This document shows, in pieces, positions 16,562 to 24,947 of a DNA stretch of 32,239 nt (positions within the stretch are counted from its first letter, which is position 1; each line of letters opens with the position of its first letter). Position numbers and translations under genes: made by a program. The notes beneath the pieces were generated by a model, which was given only the letters and a program-made list of their open reading frames with translations, was not told the DNA's origin and ran no database searches. Source of the stretch: Pseudomonas sp. LS-2 (lineage in GTDB: Bacteria > Pseudomonadota > Gammaproteobacteria > Pseudomonadales > Pseudomonadaceae); assembly GCF_003605735.1 (NCBI RefSeq), contig NZ_QXTJ01000039.1:60864-93102 (forward strand), written 5' to 3'.

Positions 16562-16628
16562 CTGTAGCACGGCGTGCCGGCGGTAGCGATCTGAAGGAGG
16601 TCACCGCCGGCAAGCCGGACTGCTACAG
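16562..16628. repeat. REP inverted pair
   Basis: CTGTAGCACGGCGTGCCGGCGG is mirrored by CCGCCGGCAAGCCGGACTGCTACAG, with the spacer TAGCGATCTGAAGGAGGTCA. It belongs to the GGCTTGCCGG subtype. It follows the last DUF4136 gene and runs directly into the 155-bp tandem repeat. Confidence 0.88.
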
Positions 16629-16932
16629 GGATTGTGTTGTGGCATCTATCTGTAGTGCACCGCAAAAAATGTGGGAGCTGCCGGAGGTTACGACGGTGGG
16701 CGAATGCGGTCGCTTGGCTGGCAGAGATGCAGTGAATGTACCGGCCTCTTCGCGACCCTCGTAACCTCGGATTGCTCCTACAGGGATTGTGTTGTGGCAT
16801 CTGTCTGGACTGCACCGCAAAAAAATGTGGGAGCTGTCGGAGGTTACGACGGTGGCGAATGCGGTCGCTTGGTTGGCCGAGATGCAGTGGATGTAACGGC
16901 TCCTTCGCGACCCTCGTAACCTCGGAATGCGC
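16623..16932. repeat. Tandem duplication of a 155-bp intergenic unit
   Basis: Two copies, 16623-16777 and 16778-16932, begin with CTACAGGG and are about 90% alike by eye. The boundary motif CTACAG recurs a third time at 16933. Each copy contains a 10-bp inverted repeat, GAGGTTACGA / TCGTAACCTC, about 65 bp apart, enclosing GCGAATGCGGTCGCTTGG. Copies differ by small indels and substitutions. The unit resembles a REP-like extragenic element rather than a gene. A 285-aa minus-strand open frame across it is a shadow of the repeats. Confidence 0.85.
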
Positions 16933-17024
16933 CTACAGGTGTTTTTCATCCAGCCATTCGCCAGGCCGACTACACTCCCCTGCATCTCGGGTGAGTAGCG
17001 ACGGCGTTGCCGAAGGAGTGCTGG

Positions 17025-18944
17025 ATGTCTCCCCTGATGTACCCCTGCGCCCGACGGGATCGGCAGCGTGGCGCCATAGGGTTGATGGCTGCGCTGACCA
17101 TGGCCCTGGCTTTGTTGTGCATGCTGGTCGTGGTCGACAGCGGTCGGCTGTACATGGAAAAGCGCACGCTGCAGCGGGTCGCCGACATGGCTGCCCTGGA
17201 AGCCGCAAGTCTTAACGGCAACTGCATCGGCGCCAGCACCGCCAACGCGTACGCGACGCAGAGCGCTACGCGCAATGGCTTCACCGTGACCGACAATACC
17301 CGCACCCTGATCACCCGTTGCGGCATCCTCACGACCGGCGCCAACGGTCGACGCAGCTTCGCGGTGGATGCCACGAAAGCAGACGCGATTCAGGTCACCG
17401 TGAGCCATTCCATTGCGCGCAGCATCGCCGCAGGCATCGGCGCGATGTTTGAGACCAACCCGACACCGACCGAGGCGCAACTGACTGCCGTCGCCGTAGC
17501 CACCCCGCCGCTACCGCCATTGGCGCAGCTGACGATCAAAAGCACCCTGGCGACCATCGACAGCAACAAAGGCAATCTGCTGAACGCGATCTGGGGAGGC
17601 CTGCTGGGCGGCACGCTGAATATTTCGCTGGCGGGATGGAACGGCCTGACCAATGCCAACATCAACCTGCTCAGTTATCTCGATCAACTGGCCGTGGACG
17701 TCGGTGTAAAGGCAGGGGATTACACATCGCTGCTGGGCACGGACATTTCCGTGACACAACTGTTGAACACATCTACCAAGGTCCTGGCCCAAAGCAGTCC
17801 GGCAGTGCAGGCGGCCATCAACAGCTTGCTGAGCGTCAATGCCATCGCCAGCGGGACGAAAATCAAGCTAAAGGATTTACTGACCCTTCAGACCGGCTTG
17901 CCCGCCGCAGCGCTGGACACCCAGCTGAATCTGTTCCAATTGGTCGAAGCGTTCGTGCAAGTTGCCAATAGTCAAAGTGCGGCTTTCGCCACCATCCCCG
18001 GCAACGTCCTCGGCCTGGTCGGGGTCACGATCAAACTCAAGGTCATCGAGCCGCCCCAACTCTCTGCGCTGGGCAATCCGGCGCTGGCAAAAGCCAACCC
18101 GACCGGGCCCAATCAGATCTACGTCAGAACCGCCCAGGTCAGAACGCTGATCAGCGTGGACTTGGGAGCAGTCAATGCCACCCTTAGCCTGGTCAATGGC
18201 CTGTTATCAACCGTCATTGGCCTGCTCAATGCGTTGGGGCTCAATGTGGATGTAAAGCTGCTGCCCAACGGTGCGAACCTGGATGTCAGCCTTGAGGCTG
18301 CCAGCGCCAGCAGCAGAGTCACGGACTTCACCTGCGCCAGCGACGACACGAAGACGCTGACCGCCTCCACGACCACTGCGGCAGTGAAGGTGAAGGTCGG
18401 GCAAATCACCAACAGTTCAGACTGGACCTCTGCCTCGACCGATCTGGTGGTTCAGGAGCTGCCCATCCTCGACCTCGGCATTACCAGTTGCAAACCCTTC
18501 GGTGGCTGTCAGCCACGGGTGCCTTACGGCGCGGGCGGGCTGGGCCTGCTGATCGGCGGAACAGGTCCCACGGACGGCGCGGTGCTGGGCGCGACTCAGG
18601 CTTACGTCTTCCCCAAGCCTGCCGCAATTAAAATGGCGCCTGATCCCTACCACTCATTTACCAGCAACAATCTGGTGGGCAGCCTGCAGAACACCTTGGG
18701 CAGTATTCATCTGATCAACCATCCTCCGGCAAGCGCTTCATTGATCGGCCTGCTGCTTGGCATATTGACCGGTGCCCTGAGCAGCGTTCTGGATCTGCTG
18801 GGAAGTGCCATCGGCGGGCTGTTGAGCCCGATTCTGGACCCCCTGCTCAACCAGGTGCTGGTCAGTCTGGGGATCAACCTGGCGACTGTGGATGTCGGCG
18901 CCAACCTCAGCTGCCATCCCGCTCAGGCGCAGTTGGTCATCTGA
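17025..18944 (+). CDS. tadG: TadG-like Tad pilus assembly protein
   Basis: The product is 639 aa from the ATG at 17025, with AAGGAG 6 nt upstream; the ATG at 17007 lacks one. The N-terminus has the TadG layout: a short basic leader (RRDRQRG), then the hydrophobic helix AIGLMAALTMALALLCMLVVV, DSGRLYMEKRTLQRVADMAALEAA and SLNGNC. The remaining 550 residues are predicted to be periplasmic and end with hydrophobic GLL/LLG-rich segments and ANLSCHPAQAQLVI. TadG is a minor envelope component of the Flp pilus machine. No von Willebrand A motif (DxSxS) is seen. In P. aeruginosa, as I recall, tadG is at the end of the rcpC-tadD operon. Here it lies apart, convergent with pprA. Confidence 0.8.
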   Translation: MSPLMYPCARRDRQRGAIGLMAALTMALALLCMLVVVDSGRLYMEKRTLQRVADMAALEAASLNGNCIGASTANAYATQSATRNGFTVTDNTRTLITRCGILTTGANGRRSFAVDATKADAIQVTVSHSIARSIAAGIGAMFETNPTPTEAQLTAVAVATPPLPPLAQLTIKSTLATIDSNKGNLLNAIWGGLLGGTLNISLAGWNGLTNANINLLSYLDQLAVDVGVKAGDYTSLLGTDISVTQLLNTSTKVLAQSSPAVQAAINSLLSVNAIASGTKIKLKDLLTLQTGLPAAALDTQLNLFQLVEAFVQVANSQSAAFATIPGNVLGLVGVTIKLKVIEPPQLSALGNPALAKANPTGPNQIYVRTAQVRTLISVDLGAVNATLSLVNGLLSTVIGLLNALGLNVDVKLLPNGANLDVSLEAASASSRVTDFTCASDDTKTLTASTTTAAVKVKVGQITNSSDWTSASTDLVVQELPILDLGITSCKPFGGCQPRVPYGAGGLGLLIGGTGPTDGAVLGATQAYVFPKPAAIKMAPDPYHSFTSNNLVGSLQNTLGSIHLINHPPASASLIGLLLGILTGALSSVLDLLGSAIGGLLSPILDPLLNQVLVSLGINLATVDVGANLSCHPAQAQLVI

Positions 18945-18965
18945 TACACAGGCCTACCCTCAATC

Positions 18966-19025
18966 CGGCTTGGCGGCGGTGCCTTATTCGAGACCGCCTC
19001 CGCCGGCAAGCCGGACTGCTACAGG
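18966..19025. repeat. REP inverted pair between convergent genes
   Basis: GGCTTGGCGGCGGT pairs imperfectly with CCGCCTCCGCCGGCAAGCCG and ends in GACTGCTACAG. It belongs to the GGCTTGCCGG subtype. It lies between the tadG stop and the pprA stop and probably serves as a transcript end for both. Confidence 0.8.
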
Positions 19026-19047
19026 AGCCCTGCGTGGGACGAGCAAA

Positions 19048-21858
19048 TCACTCCCGCACGATGGGTAATGCAATGCGGAAACACGCCCCTTCGCTGGAGT
19101 TACTGACACTCAGTCGCCCGCCCATCTGTTCGACGATGCCATAGCTCACCGACAGCCCCAGCCCTGTGCCAACGCCCACCGGTTTGGTGGTGAAGAAGGG
19201 TTCGAAAATGCGCTCCAGCAGACGCGGGTCGATCCCGCCGCCGTTGTCCTCGATCACCAGCCAGATGCTCTGTTCGTCCTGCTCGACATGCAGCGCGATC
19301 CAGGGCTCGAAGTCTCGATCCTTTTCCCGCTTGGAGAGCAGTGCATCGCGGGCGTTGACCATCAGATTGATCAGCACCTGTTCGAGCTGATCCACATGCC
19401 CGCGCACCTGCACCCGCGGCCCTGGCTCGCCAATCCTGAGCCCCACGCCTTTGCCTTTCATGCCCTCGCTGAGCATGTTCAGCGTGCCGTCCACTGCGTC
19501 GATGGGGTCGAACAACTGTTGCTCGATCTCCGAGCGCCGCCCGAACACGCGCATGTGGTTGACCACCCTTGCTGCGCGCTGCACCTGAGCGTCGATGCGG
19601 TTGAGCTTGTCGGTCAGGTAATCGATCTCGATGTCGCCGTTGCTCAGCCGCTTGAGCACGTTGACCACTGCCATGCGCATGACGTTGAGCGGCTGGTTGA
19701 TTTCATGGGCCAGGCCCGTCGCCATTTCGCCTAGGGTGGCCATTTTCGCGCTCTGGTTGAGCTGCATGCGGGTGCGGCGGATTTCGGTGTTGTCGCGGCC
19801 CACGGCCTGAATCTCGACCAGCTTGCCGCTGTCGTCGAATACCCCGCGATCCGCCCAGATCCACCAGGCATGTTCGCGGCCCGGCAACTCCAGACAGATC
19901 TCGGCCGTGCTCATGGGCGACTCCGGCGTCAGCTCGTCGATGCGCCGCAAAAAAGCCTCTTTCTGCTCAACGGAAAACCACTCGCCCAGATTGACGCCGG
20001 GCAACTGCGCCGGCGTGCATTCCAGATAATCGGCCAGCGGGCGGTTGCCGAAATTCAGCACCAGATCCGGCGTGTAGCGGCAGATCATCGCAGGCGAATC
20101 TTCCACCAGAATCCGGTAGCGCTCCTCGCTCTCGCGCACGCGCTCGGTGGCCTGAGTCGCTTCCGTCACGTCCAGCCACAGCCCCACCGCTTCCACGGGC
20201 ATGCCGAGGTCATCGCGCAACAGACGCGCCTCATCCAGCAGCCAGTGGTATTCGCCCTTTTTGTCGCGCAGGCGATAGCGGCAACTCACCACGCCTTCAC
20301 GCAGAAGCTGGCGAGTGCGCTGAAACCAGATGTCATGGTCCTCGGGGTGGATGTATTGAGTCAGCAGCCCGTCGCCGCATTCGGCCTGCGTCCAGCCCAG
20401 CAAGGGCGTCAGGCTGGCGCTGAAAAACGATGGTTTCAGGCTGCCGTGATCGTATTCGAGTACATAGATCACCGCCGGCGAACTCGCGATCAGGTTACCC
20501 AGCCGTGCATGGGCCGCCGCCGCCTGGGTTTCCTGATTCTTGATGTCACTGACATCAAGCATGAAGCCCAGCACCCGCCGCGCCTGACCGCTGACCAGCA
20601 TCTGGCCTTGAATGCGCAGCCATATCGCTGGCTGAGCCGGATCCTCCTGAAGCAGCCTGACACACGCGAGCATCGGCGTGCCGTGGTGGCGCAACAGGCT
20701 CAGGCGAGTGTCCAGTTCATGTCGGTCTGCCGGGTGAATCATTTGCAGCCAGGTCGTCAGGGGCAGTACGTCATGGTTTTCCGGCAAACCCAGGGTGCGC
20801 GCCAACTGCGGCGCCAGTTGCACCTCTTCGGTATCCGGCAACAACTCCCACCAGCCGGTGCCGAGCAAGTCCTGCAAGACGGCCAGTCGCTCGAGCTGAT
20901 GGCGGTGGGCCTGATCGGCATGACGGTACAGAATCGGCCCCGCGAGCGCCGAACACAGGTTCATCCATTCGCGGTCGCCCAGTTCGGGCACTTGCTGCGC
21001 CGCCCTGTAAAAACCGAACAACAGCCATGCCTTGACCGAGCCCTCCTTGTGATGGGGCAACAGAAAACCTTCGGCATTGCCGAACGCACTTTGAAGATGG
21101 ACCTGGCGGCTGGGCGCGCTGAAGTCGATCTGGTGGGTGACCGTGGCATTCAGTGAATCCAGATCCGTGCCCAGGCGCTGGCCGTCCTGCCATAACTGCG
21201 GCGCCGTGTGCGCGTTGCAATGCGCATACACCCGCCAGCCGCTACCGCCCGGTTCGGCCAGTGCAAGCGCCAGACAGGGCACGCGATACTGCTGCGCAAG
21301 TTCTTCCAGTTGTTCGGCGGTGACGGCTTGCAAACGCTCGACATGACACCCGCGCACCTTCTCAGCGATCTGCCCGGCCAGGCGCAGACATTGCTGTCGG
21401 CTCTGGGCGACATTGGCTTCCTCCATCAGATCGCCGATGTCCAGCAACTGCAACAGCCAGTTGTCTCCCTGGGCCTGAACCCACCCACGGGTGTGCAGCA
21501 CATGGCCGTTGGGGCGTTTGAAATCCAGATCCAGCATGTGCCCCAGCCAGTCCTGCGGCACGCCCTCGACCACCATCGCGCTACTGGGCATCAGATAGCC
21601 AAGCAGACGCTGCGCAGGAGTCAGTGCAGCAGCGATACCCAGCGCGCCACCCAATGGTTTGCTGATAGCGGTGACACGGCCCTCCTCGTCCAGCTGCATG
21701 TGCCACTCGGCGCTGAGCGACACGGGCTCGGCGATCAGGGGCTGGGGCTCGGCAGGCGCATCGGCGCGACCGAGCCAGCGATTGAGGATTTCATTTTTAA
21801 GGGGCAAGTTGCAGGCTCGCTTCGGCAGTGAGGTAGGTCGGCAGATTCGGCACGTCAC
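19048..21858 (-). CDS. pprA: PprA-like PAS-domain sensor histidine kinase
   Basis: The product is 936 aa. The order of domains is an N-terminal unassigned region, a GAF-like stretch (about 160-320), and PAS/PAC segments near 460-570 (LIASSPAVIYVLEY to VGLWLDVTEAT) and 580-690 (RILVEDSPAMICRY). A HisKA domain follows with phospho-acceptor His718 in TGLAHEINQPLN, then an HATPase with NLMVNARDAL, DNGGGIDPRL and GTGLGLSVSYGIVEQMGG. There is no clear transmembrane helix, so it is probably cytoplasmic. PprA with PprB forms the two-component system controlling Flp/Tad pili and adhesins in P. aeruginosa. The start is uncertain: GTG at 21858 overlaps tadF by 62 nt and lacks a good ribosome binding site, and a downstream TTG at about 21807 is an alternative. 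Confidence 0.88.
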   Translation of the reverse strand: MTCRICRPTSLPKRACNLPLKNEILNRWLGRADAPAEPQPLIAEPVSLSAEWHMQLDEEGRVTAISKPLGGALGIAAALTPAQRLLGYLMPSSAMVVEGVPQDWLGHMLDLDFKRPNGHVLHTRGWVQAQGDNWLLQLLDIGDLMEEANVAQSRQQCLRLAGQIAEKVRGCHVERLQAVTAEQLEELAQQYRVPCLALALAEPGGSGWRVYAHCNAHTAPQLWQDGQRLGTDLDSLNATVTHQIDFSAPSRQVHLQSAFGNAEGFLLPHHKEGSVKAWLLFGFYRAAQQVPELGDREWMNLCSALAGPILYRHADQAHRHQLERLAVLQDLLGTGWWELLPDTEEVQLAPQLARTLGLPENHDVLPLTTWLQMIHPADRHELDTRLSLLRHHGTPMLACVRLLQEDPAQPAIWLRIQGQMLVSGQARRVLGFMLDVSDIKNQETQAAAAHARLGNLIASSPAVIYVLEYDHGSLKPSFFSASLTPLLGWTQAECGDGLLTQYIHPEDHDIWFQRTRQLLREGVVSCRYRLRDKKGEYHWLLDEARLLRDDLGMPVEAVGLWLDVTEATQATERVRESEERYRILVEDSPAMICRYTPDLVLNFGNRPLADYLECTPAQLPGVNLGEWFSVEQKEAFLRRIDELTPESPMSTAEICLELPGREHAWWIWADRGVFDDSGKLVEIQAVGRDNTEIRRTRMQLNQSAKMATLGEMATGLAHEINQPLNVMRMAVVNVLKRLSNGDIEIDYLTDKLNRIDAQVQRAARVVNHMRVFGRRSEIEQQLFDPIDAVDGTLNMLSEGMKGKGVGLRIGEPGPRVQVRGHVDQLEQVLINLMVNARDALLSKREKDRDFEPWIALHVEQDEQSIWLVIEDNGGGIDPRLLERIFEPFFTTKPVGVGTGLGLSVSYGIVEQMGGRLSVSNSSEGACFRIALPIVRE

Positions 21859-22288
21859 CGATACCGGGCAGCGTCAGGACAGGCAGGACCTGCGTCAGTT
21901 TGCTCTTGGGGTATCGGATCCTGACCCGCAGCAGTTTGCCGTCGAAGACGACGTCTGCATCCGAGGCCACGTTGAAGGCGAATGCAGGCGGTATCCACGA
22001 CAGTTGATAGCTCAGGGCAAGCCGGGCCTGAGCGGGGACCACGGTTTGATAACCGGCGGTGCTGGGGCTGATGGCGACACTCTGACGTACCGCTTCGGCC
22101 GTGGCGTTATTGAACGATTGCATGAGCAGCAGGGGCAGGCTGTAACTCACTAATCCGTAGAACACCGCGAAGAAAACCACGAACACCAGCGCGAACTCGA
22201 TGGCGGCGGCGCCTTTTTGCGTGTGAGGGGAAAAATTGCGGGGGAACCTGCGCATGCCGACGTCTACCCTGACAGTGCTACCGTGCAT
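21797..22288 (-). CDS. tadF: TadE/TadF-like pseudopilin
   Basis: The product is 163 aa. A basic leader ending QKG precedes AAAIEFALVFVVFFAVFYGLV, the TadE/F signature: Gly at -1, Glu at +5, and a hydrophobic helix. The remainder is periplasmic (LRVRIRYPKSKL, SLQLAP end). FppA-type prepilin peptidases process such proteins. The gene is the counterpart of PA4294. It overlaps pprA, so the two are probably co-transcribed, and it is divergent from fppA across 42 nt. An alternative ATG at 22255 would shorten the leader by 11 residues. Confidence 0.85.
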   Translation of the reverse strand: MHGSTVRVDVGMRRFPRNFSPHTQKGAAAIEFALVFVVFFAVFYGLVSYSLPLLLMQSFNNATAEAVRQSVAISPSTAGYQTVVPAQARLALSYQLSWIPPAFAFNVASDADVVFDGKLLRVRIRYPKSKLTQVLPVLTLPGIGDVPNLPTYLTAEASLQLAP

Positions 22289-22330
22289 GGAGCATAGATT
22301 CTTTCCGGAAAACAGGACGTTTATTACCCG

Positions 22331-22801
22331 ATGAATTTACTTTTCATACTGCTGTGGTTTGCCGTCTGCGCCGATCAGGATGCCCGGCGCAGAAAGGTGT
22401 CCAACTGGCTGACATTCGGCGGAGCGTTGCTAGCGCTCGGGTATCTGCTGATCGAAGGCGCCAGTTGGCTGGGTGCTCCAACCAAACTTGCGTGGTGGGC
22501 ATTGGCGGTGACATGGGTCTTGACGCTGCCGGGTTATGCACTGAACCGGCTTGGCGCGGGCGATGTGAAGCTCATGACGGCGGTAGCGCTGGCCAGTGAT
22601 CATTTGCACATACTGGGGACGTTTATCGGCGCGGGCATGACCAGTGTGATCTGGCTGCTGACGCGTCAAAAAATCTGGATTCATGTAACTCAAGGGTTTA
22701 GAGATCGCTATCCCAACCTCGCTCCACAGGCGTCAAGCAAACAGCCTTTCGTGCCCTTTCTGTTCCTGGGATTTATCGGGACGGTCGTCTGGCTCCACTA
22801 G
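22331..22801 (+). CDS. fppA: Type IVb prepilin peptidase (FppA/TadV, family A24)
   Basis: The product is 156 aa and highly hydrophobic, with about four membrane segments. The two catalytic aspartates of aspartic prepilin peptidases are present: Asp17 in DARRRKVSN (the D-x6-[PS]-N motif) and Asp78 in the GAGD motif (75-78, followed by VKLM). It lacks the N-terminal methylase domain of PilD, as FppA does. It would cleave Flp and TadF-type prepilins at the inner membrane. It is followed by pprB in the same direction. Confidence 0.92.
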   Translation: MNLLFILLWFAVCADQDARRRKVSNWLTFGGALLALGYLLIEGASWLGAPTKLAWWALAVTWVLTLPGYALNRLGAGDVKLMTAVALASDHLHILGTFIGAGMTSVIWLLTRQKIWIHVTQGFRDRYPNLAPQASSKQPFVPFLFLGFIGTVVWLH

Positions 22802-22842
22802 TCGAATCGCCATCACACGCTATGTACATAGTCAGAAAGTGA

Positions 22843-22884
22843 GACTAGGTTTAGTCCTACGCCCGGCCATTCACAGTCCTACAG
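22843..22884. promoter_or_regulatory. Candidate operator upstream of pprB
   Basis: Two direct copies of AGTCCTAC start at 22853 and 22875, 22 bp apart, about two helical turns. The first overlaps a GACTA-N4-TAGTC inverted repeat (22843-22856). They lie 70-110 bp upstream of the pprB GTG. The spacing on one face of the helix suggests binding by a response regulator, possibly autoregulation, but this is inference. Confidence 0.4.
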
Positions 22885-22952
22885 TGGGTTGCCGTGAAGG
22901 ATTCACATGACACCGGGCCCGGTTCAGCAGTCGTCGCAGCAGGGAGTCGCGA

Positions 22953-23717
22953 GTGAACAAGCATTCGGCAATAAAAGTTCTGGTGGTTGACGATCACCCC
23001 CTCATCGTCGACGAGATCAGCGAGTTTCTCGAAGGCAGCGGCTATCGCTGCGTGCCTTGCTATTCGAGCCGCGAGGCACTGGAGCAGTTTCGCGATGACA
23101 GCAGCATCGCCATCGTACTCTGCGATCTGGACATGCCGGGGCTCAACGGCATCGAGCTGGTCGAAGCCATGAAGTTGCTGGCGGGCAAGAAGCGTATCTT
23201 TGAATCCATCATGCTGACCGGTCGCGCCGAGAAGCAGGACGTGATCAAGGCCCTGCGCGCAGGCATTGCCGATTACTACCAGAAACCTGTCGATCTCAAC
23301 GAACTGCTTCTGGGCGTGCAACGTCAGGAAGAGTCGCTTGAGGATCGCGTGAAGAACGTTCAGCATCTGGGGCACCTCAACGACAAATTGCAGTTTCTGG
23401 CGGCGTCCATCGACGACCTTTGTCAGGACCTGGACAAATCGCGTCAATTCGCTCAACCGGCTGCTGACGCCGAAGCAGAGTTTGAAATTCCGGCCATCTT
23501 CGAACATCTGTCCCCCCGCCAACTGGACGTCGCCAAGCTAGTGAGCAAGGGCCAGACCAACTACCAGATCGCCTGCGAACTGGGCATCACCGAAAACACC
23601 GTGAAGCTCTATGTCTCACAGGTCCTGCGCCTGACGCACATGCACAACCGCACCCAACTGGCGCTCGCATTGTCGCCGAACAGTGCAGCGGCGCGAGGGC
23701 GTGTGACTGCGCATTGA
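22953..23717 (+). CDS. pprB: PprB-like LuxR/NarL-type response regulator
   Basis: The product is 254 aa. GTG start at 22953, with AGGGAG 6 nt upstream. The receiver domain (about 8-125) has the acidic pair VVDDHP, phospho-acceptor Asp58 in LCDLDMPG, Thr in MLTGR, and Lys in YYQKPVD. A helical linker follows. The C-terminal LuxR-type HTH is LSPRQLDVAKLVSKGQTNYQIACELGITENTVKLYVSQV (about 186-225). PprB activates flp-tad-rcp, fimbrial and adhesin genes in P. aeruginosa, giving a hyper-adherent state. Its place beside fppA, pprA and the tad operon supports the same role here. Direct AGTCCTAC repeats lie in its promoter gap. Confidence 0.9.
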   Translation: MNKHSAIKVLVVDDHPLIVDEISEFLEGSGYRCVPCYSSREALEQFRDDSSIAIVLCDLDMPGLNGIELVEAMKLLAGKKRIFESIMLTGRAEKQDVIKALRAGIADYYQKPVDLNELLLGVQRQEESLEDRVKNVQHLGHLNDKLQFLAASIDDLCQDLDKSRQFAQPAADAEAEFEIPAIFEHLSPRQLDVAKLVSKGQTNYQIACELGITENTVKLYVSQVLRLTHMHNRTQLALALSPNSAAARGRVTAH

Positions 23718-23755
23718 AACTGCATGGGCCCAGCTAGATCGCTGTAGCTTTTGAC

Positions 23756-23916
23756 TCTGCCCGGAGGGCGTGGGAGCGCAGCTTGCTGGCGATCTGGCGC
23801 GTAGCGGCAGTAAAACCAGCACCTGCGGGGTACTGGATAATCGAGAGTGTTCAGGACTTGCTGCCGGTTCCCGGCAGATCGCGAGCAAGCTGCGCTCCTG
23901 CGTCCTCCGGACAGAA
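23756..23916. repeat. Long REP-type inverted pair between convergent genes
   Basis: GTGGGAGCGCAGCTTGCTGGC (from 23770) is mirrored by CGCGAGCAAGCTGCGCTCCTG (to about 23900). Outer partial pairing occurs between TGCCCGGAGG and CCTCCGGACAG. About 90 bp lie between the arms. It is a third REP subtype in this window (GCAGCTTGC core). It sits between the pprB and DUF3613 stops. Confidence 0.75.
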
Positions 23917-23931
23917 GCAGAACCGCCACGA

Positions 23932-24213
23932 TCAATTCCCCCCCGAACTGCCACTCGACACGCTGCCGCCTTTCTTCTGCTCATAGAAATCCGGAATCGG
24001 ATGCTGATAGCTGTCGAGCCAGCGCTGCATGCTGAGGTCGCGCTCGATAGGGCTTGAGGGCTGCGCGATGGATGAAGCGGCCTTGCCGCTGACTTGCAGC
24101 TGCAGCCAGGTTTCGGTCTGTTGCTGTGTGGCAGAGGACGGGCCTGGCTCGATGGCAGCGGCAGTGCCACTGACCAATAGCACACCGAGTCCGGTCAGCA
24201 ATGTGCGGTTCAT
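23932..24213 (-). CDS. DUF3613 protein of the Tad operon
   Basis: The product is 93 aa with a signal peptide (MNRTLLTGLGVLLVSGTAAA). The DUF3613 features follow: TETWLQLQVSGKAAS, then ERDLSMQRWLDSYQHPIPDFYEQ. It ends in a Ser/Gly-rich tail. It is the counterpart of PA4298, a small exported protein of unknown function coded at this position of Pseudomonas tad operons. Its ATG overlaps the tadD stop (ATGA), so translation is coupled to tadD. It is the last gene of the operon here. Confidence 0.88.
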   Translation of the reverse strand: MNRTLLTGLGVLLVSGTAAAIEPGPSSATQQQTETWLQLQVSGKAASSIAQPSSPIERDLSMQRWLDSYQHPIPDFYEQKKGGSVSSGSSGGN

Positions 24214-24938
24214 GGTTGTCTCCCAGCAACGACGGATGGATCGATCACGGCCGCCACCTTGTCAGCCCTGATCGGCGAGCTGCCGGGGGCGTTCTTGAGT
24301 TTGTCGGCGCGGGCCTGGGCATCGTTGACCTGATCCGGTGTCAGCCCGGTGCGAGAGACCAGTTCTGCCGCTTGAGTCCAGTCGTCCTGATAGATCAACA
24401 GCGTCACCAGATTCAGTGCCGCCAGGGTGTCGGACTGCTTGAGTTCGATGGCGGTCAGGAACTGGAACCGCGCCTGTTCCAGCTTCAGTTGATTGAGGTA
24501 AACCACGCCAAGGTCATTGCGGATCTTCTCGTCGGTGGGCGAAAGCTTCACCGCCGCCTGCAGATGTGCCAGTGCCTGATTGTTGTCCCCACGCGCGGCT
24601 GCCAGTTGCCCCAGGCCATGCTCACCTTCGGCGGCTCGGCAGGTTCCCAGAAGACTCTTGTACAGCGGCTCGGCCTCGCTGCTGCCCAGCAGACGCAACA
24701 CCCGCGCCTTGCGCAGTCGAACCTCCGCCAGATTCGGCGGCAGACCCTCAAGGTGCGCCAGGCTGGCGTGCAGTCGACCTTCGTCGGCCATGTCCTGCGC
24801 CATGTTCAGCGCCAGTTCCTGATCCGAAGTCGGCTTGGCGCAACTGGCGCCGTTCGCCTGCGCCAGCCACGGTGCGCTGCCATCACTGGCACAACCGCTG
24901 AGCAGAACAAGCCCCAATACTGCGATGACTGCTTTCAT
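24210..24938 (-). CDS. tadD: TadD TPR lipoprotein
   Basis: The product is 242 aa, with GGGAGAA upstream of the ATG. The lipoprotein signal is MKAVIAVLGLVLLSGC followed by Ala. TPR-like helical pairs follow, for example GQLAAARGDNNQALAHLQAAVKLSPTD and IRNDLGVVYLNQLKLEQARFQFLTAIELKQSD. TadD is thought to act as a pilotin-like or scaffolding factor for the RcpA secretin. It lies 9 nt after tadC and overlaps the DUF3613 gene. Confidence 0.9.
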   Translation of the reverse strand: MKAVIAVLGLVLLSGCASDGSAPWLAQANGASCAKPTSDQELALNMAQDMADEGRLHASLAHLEGLPPNLAEVRLRKARVLRLLGSSEAEPLYKSLLGTCRAAEGEHGLGQLAAARGDNNQALAHLQAAVKLSPTDEKIRNDLGVVYLNQLKLEQARFQFLTAIELKQSDTLAALNLVTLLIYQDDWTQAAELVSRTGLTPDQVNDAQARADKLKNAPGSSPIRADKVAAVIDPSVVAGRQP

Positions 24939-24947
24939 GCGTTCTCC

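Noticed and set aside
16623..16932. Possible CRISPR array
   Set aside because: There are only two units of 155 bp with no unique spacers between short repeats, and no cas gene is present.
16623..17480. 285-aa minus-strand open frame over the tandem repeat and start of tadG
   Set aside because: Its repeated peptide simply mirrors the 155-bp DNA duplication, and it overlaps the well-supported tadG start.
19870..21156. 428-aa plus-strand open frame antisense to pprA
   Set aside because: High GC third positions create long antisense frames; the composition is Gln/His/Arg-rich and pprA has clear kinase motifs.
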